Below, piece after piece: positions 25,784-34,020 of a stretch of 64,000 nucleotides of DNA. The stretch's first letter is position 1. Each line of letters starts with the position of its first letter. Where the stretch lies: positions 124,001-188,000 of the forward strand of contig NZ_FOLP01000001.1 of assembly GCF_900112425.1 (NCBI RefSeq), given 5' to 3'. The notes below the pieces were generated by a model. That model saw only the letters and a program-made list of their open reading frames with translations. It was not told where the DNA came from and searched no databases. The stretch is from Variovorax sp. OK212. GTDB lineage: Bacteria; Pseudomonadota; Gammaproteobacteria; Burkholderiales; Burkholderiaceae_C. The position numbers and the translations under genes are program-made.

Positions 25784-26522
25784 GCAACTGCACGAAGGCC
25801 GTTTCGCGGAAGGACTGCCCGGCGAACTCGCGCTGATGGCGCAGTTCAGCGTGGCGCGCGTCACCGTGCGGCGCGCGCTGGAACAGCTGGCGTCCGAAGG
25901 CCTGATCGAGCGCAACCCCGGCCGCCGCACGCGCGCGCTGCCGCCACCCGTGAGCGGCGAGGGCCCCGGCACCAAAAGCATGGAACGCGCCAACCTGCGC
26001 GGCCTGCTCGAGAACCTGGTCACCATGGGCCTGCACACCTCGGTCAAGGTGATCGAGGTGGCGACCATCACCGCCTCCACCCAGGTGGCCGAGGCGCTGG
26101 AGCTCAAGCTCGGCGATGCGGTGCAGAAGGCCGTGCGCGTGCGTTCCACCAAGGAAGGCCCGCTCTCGCACATCACCACCTACGTGCCCGACACCATCGC
26201 GCGCCGCTTCGGCCGCCGCGAGCTGTCGAAGAAGCCCATCCTGGTGCTGCTCGAGGAGTCGGGCGTCAAGGTGGGGCGCGCGCACCAGACCATCTCCGCG
26301 CGGCTGGCCGACAACGTGCTTGCACAGCACCTGGACGTGTCCGTCGGCTCGGCCCTGCTCGCGGTGCGCCGCCTGATCTACGACGAAGACGAGCGGCCCG
26401 TGCAGTGGCTGCACGGCTTCTACCGCCCCGACCGCTACACCTACGAAATGCAGCTCTCCCGCGTGGGCAGCATCGACGCCAAGGTGTGGGTCAGCAAAGA
26501 CGTGTCAGCCCAGTTCAACTGA
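25740..26522 (+). CDS. GntR-family regulator (HutC type, UTRA domain)
   Basis: A 260-residue repressor-like protein. The winged HTH is in residues about 1-70 (YHQIYLVLREQLHEGRFAEGLPGELALMAQFSVARVTVRRALEQLASEGLIERNPGRRTR), followed by a UTRA effector domain (about 85-245; ENLVTMGLHTSVKVIEV, VQKAVRVRSTKEGPLSHITTYVP, LADNVLAQHLDVSVGSALLAVRRL, WLHGFYRPDRYTYEM). I chose ATG 25740, ten bases after GAAGG (25725-25729); ATG 25731 is too close to that site but possible. It is the first gene of a ~15-kb operon for uptake and breakdown of a probably cyclic nitrogen compound. UTRA ligands are usually pathway substrates or intermediates. Confidence 0.85.
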   Translation: MPLPKYHQIYLVLREQLHEGRFAEGLPGELALMAQFSVARVTVRRALEQLASEGLIERNPGRRTRALPPPVSGEGPGTKSMERANLRGLLENLVTMGLHTSVKVIEVATITASTQVAEALELKLGDAVQKAVRVRSTKEGPLSHITTYVPDTIARRFGRRELSKKPILVLLEESGVKVGRAHQTISARLADNVLAQHLDVSVGSALLAVRRLIYDEDERPVQWLHGFYRPDRYTYEMQLSRVGSIDAKVWVSKDVSAQFN

Positions 26523-26543
26523 AGAGAAAAAAAGGAAAGCCCC

Positions 26544-27746
26544 ATGCAGAACCGCCGCCGTTTCGTGTCGCAGTCCGCCGCCCTGGCCACCGCCGTCGCC
26601 TTCCCGCTCGTGGCCGGCGCGCAGCCCAAGACCGTCAAGGTCGGCGTGCTGCACCCGGTCACCGGGGCCCTGGCCTACTCGGGCCAGCAATGCCGCCTCG
26701 GCGCGCTGATGGCCATCGAGGACATCAACGCGGCCGGCGGCATCAAGTCGCTGGGCGGCGCGAAGCTCGAGGCCCTGCTGGGCGATGCGCAATCGCAGCC
26801 GCAGGCCGGCGCGGCCGAGGTCGAGAAGATGAACGAGGCCGGCGTGTCGGCCATCGTGGGCGCCTTCGCCTCGGCCATCTGCCTGGCCACCACGCAGGCC
26901 GCGGCCAAGTACAACCTGCCGCACGTGGTCGACGTGGGCGTGGCCGACCAGATCGTCGAGCGCGGCCTGAAGAACACCTTCCGCTTCGGCCCCGGCTACA
27001 AGAAGTCGACCGAGGTGGCCATGGCCAACCTGCTGGTGCTCAACAAGGCCGCCGGCAGCCCCGCCAAGACCGTGATGATCGTCCACGAGGAGTCGCTCTT
27101 CGGAGCCGGCACCGCGCAGCTGCTCTCGCGCGAACTGCCGGGCTACGGCTTCGACGTGAAGGAAGTGGTGAAGCACGCCAACCCCACGCGCGACTTCAAC
27201 AACATCGTGCTGCGCATGAAGTCGGTCAACCCCGACATCGTGATTCCCGCCAACTACTACAACGAGTACGCGCTGCTGGTGCGCACCATGCAGCAGCAGA
27301 AGGTGGTGCCCAAGGCCATCTTCTCGGTGCTGGGCGGCGCCGCGTCGAGCTACAAGTTCGTGAAGGAATTTCCGGACGCGGCCAACGGCATCATCGACTG
27401 CAACCACTGGTTCAACCCGAAGGACAAGCGCTCGCAGGAACTGCGCAAGCGCGTGGAGGCCAAGGGCCAGTTCTTCAGCTACGAGGTCTTCATGACCTAC
27501 ACCTCGATGTGGCTGCTGGCCGATGCCATCGAGCGCGCCAAGTCCACCGAGCGTGCCGCCATCATCGACGCGCTGGAGAAGAGCACCTTCTCCAATCACA
27601 TCATGCCGTACGGCCCCACCAGGTTCGTCAACGGCCAGAACGAGGGCGCGCAGCCGCTGATGACGCAGGTGGTGAAGAACGACATCAAGGTGATCATTCC
27701 GCGCGACTACCGCGAGGTCGACCCGGTCTTCCCGCTCAAGGCCTGA
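26544..27746 (+). CDS. Branched-chain/urea-type ABC transporter substrate-binding protein
   Basis: A 400-residue periplasmic binding protein of the LivJ/AmiC type. The signal peptide has a twin-arginine look (RRRFVSQSAALATAVAFPLVAGA). The mature protein starts near QPKTVKVGVLHPVTGALAYSGQQ and has GALMAIEDINAAGGI, the usual first-lobe helix, and ANYYNEYALLVRTMQQQ later. AAAGGAAAG precedes the ATG. It would deliver the operon's substrate to the permease pair encoded downstream. This subfamily covers amides, ureas and aromatic acids as well as amino acids, fitting an amide-like substrate. Confidence 0.85.
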   Translation: MQNRRRFVSQSAALATAVAFPLVAGAQPKTVKVGVLHPVTGALAYSGQQCRLGALMAIEDINAAGGIKSLGGAKLEALLGDAQSQPQAGAAEVEKMNEAGVSAIVGAFASAICLATTQAAAKYNLPHVVDVGVADQIVERGLKNTFRFGPGYKKSTEVAMANLLVLNKAAGSPAKTVMIVHEESLFGAGTAQLLSRELPGYGFDVKEVVKHANPTRDFNNIVLRMKSVNPDIVIPANYYNEYALLVRTMQQQKVVPKAIFSVLGGAASSYKFVKEFPDAANGIIDCNHWFNPKDKRSQELRKRVEAKGQFFSYEVFMTYTSMWLLADAIERAKSTERAAIIDALEKSTFSNHIMPYGPTRFVNGQNEGAQPLMTQVVKNDIKVIIPRDYREVDPVFPLKA

Positions 27747-27788
27747 AGCCAGGCCACCAAGCCGCCAGGCCGCAACAAGGCAACACCC

Positions 27789-27848
27789 ATGAAGCGCTTC
27801 GACGGATTCCGAGTCTGCCCGGAGTCCGGTGGAGTCGCACGCCCCTGA
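27789..27848 (+). CDS. Possible 19-residue leader peptide
   Basis: ATG 27789 opens MKRFDGFRVCPESGGVARP, stop at 27846-27848, with AAGG (27777-27780) eight bases upstream. This is the spacing and the 'caagg...acccATG' context used by real genes in this operon. It lies in the unusually long gap between the binding-protein and livH-like genes, where other genes of the operon overlap. No homology is claimed; it could be a regulatory peptide or chance. Confidence 0.3.
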   Translation: MKRFDGFRVCPESGGVARP

Positions 27849-27891
27849 AGAACATGCACGAAGAGACAAGCAGCCCAGCACCCGCCAGCCC

Positions 27892-28764
27892 ATGCCAGAC
27901 ATCAACATCCTCTTTCCGTCGGTGCTCAACGGCCTGACGACAGGCGCCGTGTACGCGCTGATCGCCGTGGGCCTCACGCTGATCTACGGCGTGCTGCACA
28001 TCATCAACTTCGCCCACGGCGCCAGCCTGATGCTGGCGCTGTACGCCGTGTACTTCCTCAAGGAACGCTTCGGCATCGACCCGTACCTGGCGCTTCCCAT
28101 CGCCATCGTCGGCATGTTCGCGCTCGGCTACGCGCTGCAGCGCATCGTCATCAACAAGGCCGGCCACGGCAAGGACGAGAACATCCTGCTGGCCACGCTG
28201 GGCATCGCCATCGTCATGGAGAACCTGGCGCTGCTGTTCTTCAAGTCGGACACGCGCAGCATCGACACCGCCTACTCGCTGAGCACCGTGGCCATCGGCC
28301 CGGCCATGATCGCGGTGCCCAAGCTCGTTGCCTTCGCCGGTGCGCTGGTGGTGTCGGGCGTGCTGTTCTGGATCATGGGCCGCACCGACCTGGGCCGCGC
28401 CATCCGCGCGGTGGCCAAGGAGAAGGAGGGCGCCAAGCTCATGGGCATCGACGTGGACCATGTGTACGCCATGAGCTTCGGCATCGGCCTGGCGTGCCTG
28501 GGCGCGGCGGCCTGCTTCCTGCTGCCCGCGTACTACGTCAACCCGCAGGTGGGCGGCGGCTTCGTGCTGGTGGCCTTCACCATCGTGGTGCTGGGCGGCA
28601 TGGGCAGCTTCGTGGGCGCACTCATCGGCGGCTTCCTGATCGGGGTGGTGGAGTCGATCGGCGGCCTGTACCTGGGCGAGTCGCTCGGCCAGTTGGGCAT
28701 CTTCGCGATCTTCATCGGCGTCGTGCTGTTCCGCCCGCAGGGCATGTTCGGAGCGAAAGCATGA
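27892..28764 (+). CDS. Branched-chain-type ABC transporter permease (LivH-like)
   Basis: A 290-residue inner-membrane permease with about eight hydrophobic segments. Family landmarks: FPSVLNGLTTGAVYALIAVGLTLIYGVLHIINFAHG at the N-terminus, the EAA-like cytoplasmic loop GRTDLGRAIRAVAKEKEGAKLMGI (about 163-186), and VVLGGMGSFVGALIGGFLIGVVE. It pairs with the LivM-like permease encoded next. The ATG at 27892 is used because the open frame upstream of it has no family sequence. The stop overlaps the next gene (ATGA). Confidence 0.9.
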   Translation: MPDINILFPSVLNGLTTGAVYALIAVGLTLIYGVLHIINFAHGASLMLALYAVYFLKERFGIDPYLALPIAIVGMFALGYALQRIVINKAGHGKDENILLATLGIAIVMENLALLFFKSDTRSIDTAYSLSTVAIGPAMIAVPKLVAFAGALVVSGVLFWIMGRTDLGRAIRAVAKEKEGAKLMGIDVDHVYAMSFGIGLACLGAAACFLLPAYYVNPQVGGGFVLVAFTIVVLGGMGSFVGALIGGFLIGVVESIGGLYLGESLGQLGIFAIFIGVVLFRPQGMFGAKA

Positions 28765-29741
28765 ACGCAGGCATGAAGCAACTTGCGGGCATTGCGCTCT
28801 TCGCGGTCGTCATCGGCTGCGTGCCGTTCATGACCCAGTCGGGCGTGATGCTCAACTTCGTGATGATGGCGCTGTACGCCACGCTCATCGCGCAGGCCTG
28901 GAACATCCTCGGCGGCTTCGGCGGGCAGTTCTCTTTCGGGCATGCGCTGTTCTTCGGCACCGGCGCCTACATCCAGGCCATCGCGCAATTGCAGGGCGGC
29001 ATCAACGCCTGGGTGGCGCTGCCGCTGGCCATCGCCGGCAGCGCGGTGGTGGGCCTGTTCGTCGGTGCGCTCACCTTCCGCTACGGCCTCAAGGGTTCGT
29101 ACTTCGCGCTCGTCACGCTGGCCTTCGCGGAGGTGTTCCGCATTCTCGCGACCTCGGTGCCCTTCACGGGCGGCGGCGTGGGCCTGATGGTGCCGCTGCG
29201 CGAATCGGTGGGCAACATGCAGTTCGCCTCGCGCGCCGGCTACCTGTGGGTCGTGCTGGCGATGGTCGTGGTGGCGCTGCTCGTGACCTGGTGGCTGCGC
29301 AACGGCCGCTTCGGCGCCTACCTGCAGGCCGTGCGCGACAACGAGGACGCCGCGCGCGCCGTGGGCGTGAACCCGTTCCGCGTCAAGCTCGCGGCCATCG
29401 GCCTGTCGGCGGCCTTCATGGGCGCGGCCGGTGCGTTCTACGTGCAGGTGTTCCAGTACATCGACGCGGGCATTGCCTACGGCTCGGTCACCTCGGTGGA
29501 GGCGCTGGTCGCGGCCATCGTGGGCGGCATGGGCACGCTGTGGGGCCCGGTGCTGGGCGCGGCGGTGCTGCACCTGCTGTCGGACTTCACGCGCAACCTG
29601 TTCGGCGAGCTGCCGGGCATCAACATGGTCATCTACGGCACGGTGCTCGTGCTCATCGTGATCTTCCTGCCGCGCGGCGTCGCGGGCCTGGGGCTCTCCG
29701 TGCGGCAGCTGTGGAACGCGAAGGGAGCCAAGAATGACTGA
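28761..29741 (+). CDS. Branched-chain-type ABC transporter permease (LivM-like)
   Basis: A 326-residue polytopic permease. Landmarks: LIAQAWNILGGFGGQFSFGHALFFGTGAY, LRYGLKGSYFALVTLAFAEVFRIL-type core, GRFGAYLQAVRDNEDAARAVGVNPFRVKL (ATPase-coupling loop, about 184-212) and AIVGGMGTLWGPVLGAAVL. It overlaps livH by four bases and the LivG-like gene by eight, showing tight translational coupling of the transporter. Confidence 0.9.
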   Translation: MNAGMKQLAGIALFAVVIGCVPFMTQSGVMLNFVMMALYATLIAQAWNILGGFGGQFSFGHALFFGTGAYIQAIAQLQGGINAWVALPLAIAGSAVVGLFVGALTFRYGLKGSYFALVTLAFAEVFRILATSVPFTGGGVGLMVPLRESVGNMQFASRAGYLWVVLAMVVVALLVTWWLRNGRFGAYLQAVRDNEDAARAVGVNPFRVKLAAIGLSAAFMGAAGAFYVQVFQYIDAGIAYGSVTSVEALVAAIVGGMGTLWGPVLGAAVLHLLSDFTRNLFGELPGINMVIYGTVLVLIVIFLPRGVAGLGLSVRQLWNAKGAKND

Positions 29742-30504
29742 GCCTCTTCTGACACTCGACGGCATCTCGCGCTCCTTCGGCGGCCTGAAGGCCGTGCAGA
29801 ACGTGAGCCTGGCCGTGAAGGAGGGCAGCCTCACCGCGCTGATCGGCCCCAACGGCGCGGGCAAGACCACGCTGTTCGCGCTGATGTCGGGCTTCCTCAA
29901 GCCCGATGCCGGCACGGTGCGCTTCGCCGGCCAGGACATCACCGGGCGCGAGCCGCACCGCAACGCCGTGCTCGGCATGACGCGCACCTTCCAGATCGTG
30001 AAGCCCTTCGCCGCGCAGACCGTGCGCGAGAACATCGCCGTGGGCGCGCACCTGCATGTGCGCAACCGCGCCGAGGCCCTGGCCAGCGCCGAGGCCGTGG
30101 CGCAGCGCGTGGGCCTGGCGCCGCAACTCGACAAGCCCGCGTCCGACCTCACCGTGGCCGGCCGCAAGCGCCTCGAACTCGCCCGCGCGCTCGCCACGCG
30201 GCCCCGCCTGCTGCTGCTCGACGAAGTGCTCGCAGGCCTCAACCCGCAGGAGATCGCCGAGATGATGCCGGTGGTGCGCGGCATCGCCGACAGCGGCGTG
30301 ACCGTGCTGATGATCGAACACGTGATGCAGGCCGTGATGAACCTGGCCGAGCACGTGTGGGTGCTGGCGCAGGGCCAGCTGATTGCACAGGGCAACCCGT
30401 CGCAGGTGACCTCCGACGACCGCGTCGTCGAGGCTTACCTGGGCCACGGCACGGCGGCGCGCTTGCGCAAGGCCGCGGCCGGCAACGTGGGAGCCTCGGC
30501 ATGA
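29734..30504 (+). CDS. Branched-chain-type ABC transporter ATP-binding protein (LivG-like)
   Basis: A 256-residue ABC ATPase. Walker A GPNGAGKTT is near 37-45, with the LivG-type FQIVKPFAAQTVRENIAVGAHLH segment. The signature position reads LTVAGRKRLELARAL rather than LSGGQ-like (as in many LivG homologues), Walker B LLLLDEVLAGL is near 157-167, and the H-loop is in MIEHVMQAV. It pairs with the LivF-like ATPase to drive import. Confidence 0.9.
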   Translation: MTEPLLTLDGISRSFGGLKAVQNVSLAVKEGSLTALIGPNGAGKTTLFALMSGFLKPDAGTVRFAGQDITGREPHRNAVLGMTRTFQIVKPFAAQTVRENIAVGAHLHVRNRAEALASAEAVAQRVGLAPQLDKPASDLTVAGRKRLELARALATRPRLLLLDEVLAGLNPQEIAEMMPVVRGIADSGVTVLMIEHVMQAVMNLAEHVWVLAQGQLIAQGNPSQVTSDDRVVEAYLGHGTAARLRKAAAGNVGASA

Positions 30505-31211
30505 GCGCGCTGCTGGACATTCAAGGCCTGCGCGGCGGCTACGGCCGCGTGGAAGTGCTTCGCGGCGTCGACCTGCAGGTGAACGCCGGCGAGATGGTCG
30601 CGCTGCTCGGCAGCAACGGCGCGGGCAAGTCGACGCTCAACAAGATGGTCTGCGGCCTCACGCCCACGTGGCGCGGCAGCGTGCGCTTCGACGGCAAGGA
30701 CCTGACCGGCGCGCACTACCGCGACGTGGTCAAGGCCGGCCTGATCCAGGTGCCCGAGGGCCGCAAGGTGTTCCCCAACCTCAGCGTGCTCGAGAACCTG
30801 GAGCTCGGCTCCTTCACCCGCGCCCGCGAGCGGCGCGCGGCCAACGTCGAGAAGATGTTCCACATCTTCCCGCGGCTGCGCGAGCGCATGGCGCAGCACG
30901 CCGGCACCATGAGCGGCGGCGAGCAGCAGATGCTGGCCATCGCGCGCGGGCTCATGGCCGAGCCCGTGCTGCTGATCCTCGACGAGCCGTCGCTGGGCCT
31001 CTCGCCGCTGCTGGTGGAAGAGATGTTCACGCTCATCCGCGAGCTGCGCGACGGCGGCCTCGCGGTGCTGCTGGTCGAGCAGAACGTGGGCCAGTCGCTG
31101 GAGATCGCCGACCGCGCCTACGTGCTGGAGAACGGCAGCGTGCGCTTCTCGGGCAAGCCCGACGCGCTGCTGGGCAGCGACGAACTGCGGCGCGCCTACC
31201 TGGGGCTCTGA
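30501..31211 (+). CDS. Branched-chain-type ABC transporter ATP-binding protein (LivF-like)
   Basis: A 236-residue ABC ATPase. GSNGAGKST (Walker A, about 36-44), VPEGRKVFPNLSVLENLELG typical of LivF, MSGGEQQMLAIARGL signature (about 138-152), LLILDEPSLGLSP Walker B, and VEQNVGQSLEIADRAYVLENG at the end. It starts in the overlapping ATGA of the LivG-like gene and completes the five-part importer. Confidence 0.9.
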   Translation: MSALLDIQGLRGGYGRVEVLRGVDLQVNAGEMVALLGSNGAGKSTLNKMVCGLTPTWRGSVRFDGKDLTGAHYRDVVKAGLIQVPEGRKVFPNLSVLENLELGSFTRARERRAANVEKMFHIFPRLRERMAQHAGTMSGGEQQMLAIARGLMAEPVLLILDEPSLGLSPLLVEEMFTLIRELRDGGLAVLLVEQNVGQSLEIADRAYVLENGSVRFSGKPDALLGSDELRRAYLGL

Positions 31212-31247
31212 GCCCCCGCAAGAACAACGAGACAACAAGGAAACCCC

Positions 31248-32207
31248 ATGATCCATCGCCGCGACATCCTCATCGCACCCGCCGCGCTGGCCTTTGCCGC
31301 CGCCGCCCGCGCGCAGATCGGCAACGCCCCCGTGCGCATCCTGGTCGGCGCGCCGGCCGGCGGCTCGACCGACACGCTGGCGCGCTCGCTGGCCGTGAGC
31401 ATGGGCCCCGCGCTGGGCCGCACCGTCATCGTCGAGAACAAGCCCGGCGCGGGCGGCAACATCGCCGCCGATGCGGTGGCCAAGGCCGCGCCCGACGGCA
31501 ACACGCTGCTGATGAGCTTCACCAGCCATGCCATCAACGCCACGCTGTACCCCACGCTGCCCTTCGACCCGGTGAAGGACTTCACCGCGCTCACCTGCGT
31601 GGCCACCTCGCCGTCGATCCTGGTGGCGCATCCCTCGGTGCCCGCGAAGGACGTGCGCGAGCTCATCGCGCTCGCCAAGGCCAAACCGGGCCAGCTCAAC
31701 TTCGCCATCGGCGCGGTGGGCTCGTCGCTGCACATGGCGGGCGAGGCCTTCAAGATGCAGTCGGGCGTGGACATCGTGAACATTCCCTACAAGGGCACCT
31801 CGCCCGCCGTGCAGGACCTGCTGGCCGGCCAGGTGCAGCTGATGTTCGCGGCGGTGGGCAACGTCAAGGCCCACATCCAGGCCGGCAAGCTCAAGGCGCT
31901 GGGCGTCACCACGGCCAAGCGGCTGCCCGCGTTCCCCGACGTGCCGGCCATCGCCGAGGCCTTGCCCGGCTACGAGTCGAGCGCATGGTTCGGACTGTTC
32001 GGCCCGGCGCGCCTGCCGGCGGACGTGTCGCGCAAGCTCAGCGAAGCGGCGCGCCACGCGCTGCATCAGCCCGACATGCTCAAGCGCCTGGACACCGAAG
32101 GCGCGATTCCCGTGGGCAACTCGCCCGAGCAGTTCACCGCGTTCGTGCAGAGCGAGATCCCGCGCTGGGCCAAGGTCGTGAAGTTCTCCGGAGCCAAGCC
32201 CGAATGA
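31248..32207 (+). CDS. Tripartite tricarboxylate transporter receptor (Bug/TctC family)
   Basis: A 319-residue periplasmic Bug-family solute receptor. The short signal sequence (HRRDILIAPAALAFAAAARAQ) is followed by PVRILVGAPAGGSTDTLARSLA (ligand carboxylate pocket near 29-40), IVENKPGAGGNIAADAVAKAAPDG, IPYKGTSPAVQDLLAGQVQLMF and GVTTAKRLPAFPDVPAIAE. No TctA or TctB membrane partners are nearby, so it is an orphan receptor, common in Burkholderiales. It may sense or bind a carboxylate intermediate, or borrow a distant transporter. It ends in an ATGA overlap with the hydratase large subunit, tying it to the catabolic genes. Confidence 0.9.
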   Translation: MIHRRDILIAPAALAFAAAARAQIGNAPVRILVGAPAGGSTDTLARSLAVSMGPALGRTVIVENKPGAGGNIAADAVAKAAPDGNTLLMSFTSHAINATLYPTLPFDPVKDFTALTCVATSPSILVAHPSVPAKDVRELIALAKAKPGQLNFAIGAVGSSLHMAGEAFKMQSGVDIVNIPYKGTSPAVQDLLAGQVQLMFAAVGNVKAHIQAGKLKALGVTTAKRLPAFPDVPAIAEALPGYESSAWFGLFGPARLPADVSRKLSEAARHALHQPDMLKRLDTEGAIPVGNSPEQFTAFVQSEIPRWAKVVKFSGAKPE

Positions 32208-33502
32208 CCGCCGACACCTCCAACCCGGCAGCCGCGCGCGTGCCGCCACAGACGCTGGCGCAGAAGCTCATTGCGCGCGCCAGCGGCCGCGCGCACGTGG
32301 CGGTGGGCGAGATCGTGACCTGCGGCGTCGACCTCGCCATGTTCCACGACTCCTCGGGCCCGCGCCGCCTGAAGCCCATGCTCGAGGAACTGGGCGCGCA
32401 GATCTGGGACCGTTCGCGCATCGTGCTGGTGATGGACCACTACGTGCCCGAGCGCGACGACGACTCGCGGCGCATCGTGCGCATCGCGCGCGACTGGGCG
32501 CGCGACCAGCAGCTGCCGCACGTGTACGACAGCCAGGGCATCTGCCACGTGGTGGTGCCGCAGCACGGCCACATCCGCCCCGGCATGCTGTGCGTGGGCG
32601 GCGACTCGCATTCGCCCACCGGCGGCGCGTTCGGCGCCTACATGTTCGGCGTGGGCAGCACCGAGATGCTGGGCGTGGTCGTCACCGGCGACATCTGGCT
32701 GCGCGTGCCCGAGACCATCCAGATGTGGTGGGACGGCAAGCTGCCCGCGGGCGTGACCGCCAAGGACATGATGCTGCACATGATCGGGCGCTTCGGCATG
32801 AACGGCGGGCGCTACCAGGCGGTGGAGTTCGCGGGCCCGGCGGTGCGCTCGATGTCGATGCAGGAGCGCATGACGCTGTCGAACATGAGCGCCGAGCTCG
32901 GCGCGCAGGCCGGGCTCATCGCGCCCGACGCCACCACCGCGGCCTACCTGGAGGCGGCCGGCGCGCCGCGCGCCGACAGCTCTGCATGGTTCACCGACAG
33001 GGACGCCGCGCTCACGCGCCACAGCTTCGACGCCGACACGCTCGAGCCGCACGTGGCCGCGCCGCACAGCCCGGCCAATTCGCTGGGCGTGAGCCACTAC
33101 GCCGGTACGCCGGTGGACGTGGCCTACATCGGCGCGTGCACCGGCGCCAAGCTCGACGACCTGCGCGCCGCGGCGCAGGTGCTGCGCGGCCACAAGGTGG
33201 CGGCGGGCATCCGCCTGATCGTCGCGCCCGCCAGCCTGCAGGACCAGGAGCAGGCGCGCGAAGAGGGCGTGCTGCAGGCGCTGATGGACGCGGGCGCCGA
33301 ACTGTTCCCGACCGCGTGCGGCGCCTGCTCCGGTTACGGCGACCCGATGGGCGACGACATCACCGTCATCTCGACCACGGCGCGCAACTTCAAGGGCCGC
33401 ATGGGCTCGCCGAGCGCGCAGGTGTACCTGGGTTCGCCCTACACCGTGGCGGCCGCGGCATTGCGCGGCCGCGTGACCGATCCGCGCGAGGTGCTGGCAT
33501 GA
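32204..33502 (+). CDS. Aconitase-family hydro-lyase, large subunit (LeuC-like)
   Basis: A 432-residue protein related to isopropylmalate isomerase/homoaconitase large subunits. Iron-sulfur ligands are all present: Cys312 (in YIGACTGAK), Cys372 and Cys375 (in TACGACSG). Other landmarks are VDLAMFHDSSGPR, VMDHYVPERDDDSRR, GGDSHSPTGGAFGAYMFGVGSTEMLG (about 132-157) and TARNFKGRMGS. It diverges from true LeuC, and no leuB or leuA is nearby, so leucine synthesis is unlikely. By analogy with dimethylmaleate or maleate hydratases it may hydrate a substituted maleate to a malate. It forms a heterodimer with the small subunit encoded next. Confidence 0.85.
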   Translation: MTADTSNPAAARVPPQTLAQKLIARASGRAHVAVGEIVTCGVDLAMFHDSSGPRRLKPMLEELGAQIWDRSRIVLVMDHYVPERDDDSRRIVRIARDWARDQQLPHVYDSQGICHVVVPQHGHIRPGMLCVGGDSHSPTGGAFGAYMFGVGSTEMLGVVVTGDIWLRVPETIQMWWDGKLPAGVTAKDMMLHMIGRFGMNGGRYQAVEFAGPAVRSMSMQERMTLSNMSAELGAQAGLIAPDATTAAYLEAAGAPRADSSAWFTDRDAALTRHSFDADTLEPHVAAPHSPANSLGVSHYAGTPVDVAYIGACTGAKLDDLRAAAQVLRGHKVAAGIRLIVAPASLQDQEQAREEGVLQALMDAGAELFPTACGACSGYGDPMGDDITVISTTARNFKGRMGSPSAQVYLGSPYTVAAAALRGRVTDPREVLA

Positions 33503-34020
33503 GCGTCACGCACGCCACCCACCGCGTCTGGCGGCTCGGCGCCGACATCGACACCGACCTGCTCGCGCCGGGCCATGCCATGAAGCACGGCATCGACATC
33601 ATCGCGAAGCACTGCCTCGAGGCCATCCGCCCCGACTTCGCCGCCGGCGTGGCACGCGGCGACGTGCTCGTGGCCGGGCCCAACTTCGGCATCGGCTCCT
33701 CGCGCGAGCAGGCCGCCGCCGTGCTGGTGCACCTGGGCGTGAGCGCGGTGATCGCGCCGTCGTACAGCGGCCTGTACTTTCGCAACGCCTTCAACGTGGG
33801 CCTGCTGCTGCTGACCTGCGCCGAGGCCGAAACACTGAGCGAAGGCGACCAGATCGCCCTGGACACCACTGCGCCCGAGATCGTCATGCCCGGGTGCAGG
33901 CGCCTGGCCTGCGAGCCGGTGCCCGGATTCCTCATGGACATGGTCCGCGCCGGCGGACTGTTGAACCAGCTGCGCCAGCGAACTGGCCGCCCCGCCTCCA
34001 AGAAAGCCACCGATGTCTGA
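33499..34020 (+). CDS. Aconitase-family hydro-lyase, small subunit (LeuD-like)
   Basis: A 173-residue swivelling-domain subunit. RVWRLGADIDTDLLAPGHAM (about 9-28) and GPNFGIGSSREQAAAVLVHLGVSAVIAPSYSGLYFRNAFNVGLLLL (about 60-105; the GSSREQA substrate loop) are diagnostic. It overlaps the large-subunit gene (ATGA) and the HyuB-like gene (8 bp). The active site would be completed at the interface with the large subunit. Confidence 0.85.
   Translation: MSVTHATHRVWRLGADIDTDLLAPGHAMKHGIDIIAKHCLEAIRPDFAAGVARGDVLVAGPNFGIGSSREQAAAVLVHLGVSAVIAPSYSGLYFRNAFNVGLLLLTCAEAETLSEGDQIALDTTAPEIVMPGCRRLACEPVPGFLMDMVRAGGLLNQLRQRTGRPASKKATDV

Noticed and set aside
30435..32249. Long minus-strand frame (about 604 codons) opposite livF and the Bug receptor
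   Set aside because: No family motifs, shadow-type His/Arg/Ala composition, and both real genes on the plus strand have complete motif sets.
32204..34020. leuC and leuD for leucine biosynthesis
   Set aside because: No leuB or leuA nearby, genes are coupled to a Bug receptor and hydantoinase, and the large-subunit motifs deviate (GACTGAK, ACGACSG). A catabolic hydratase is more likely.
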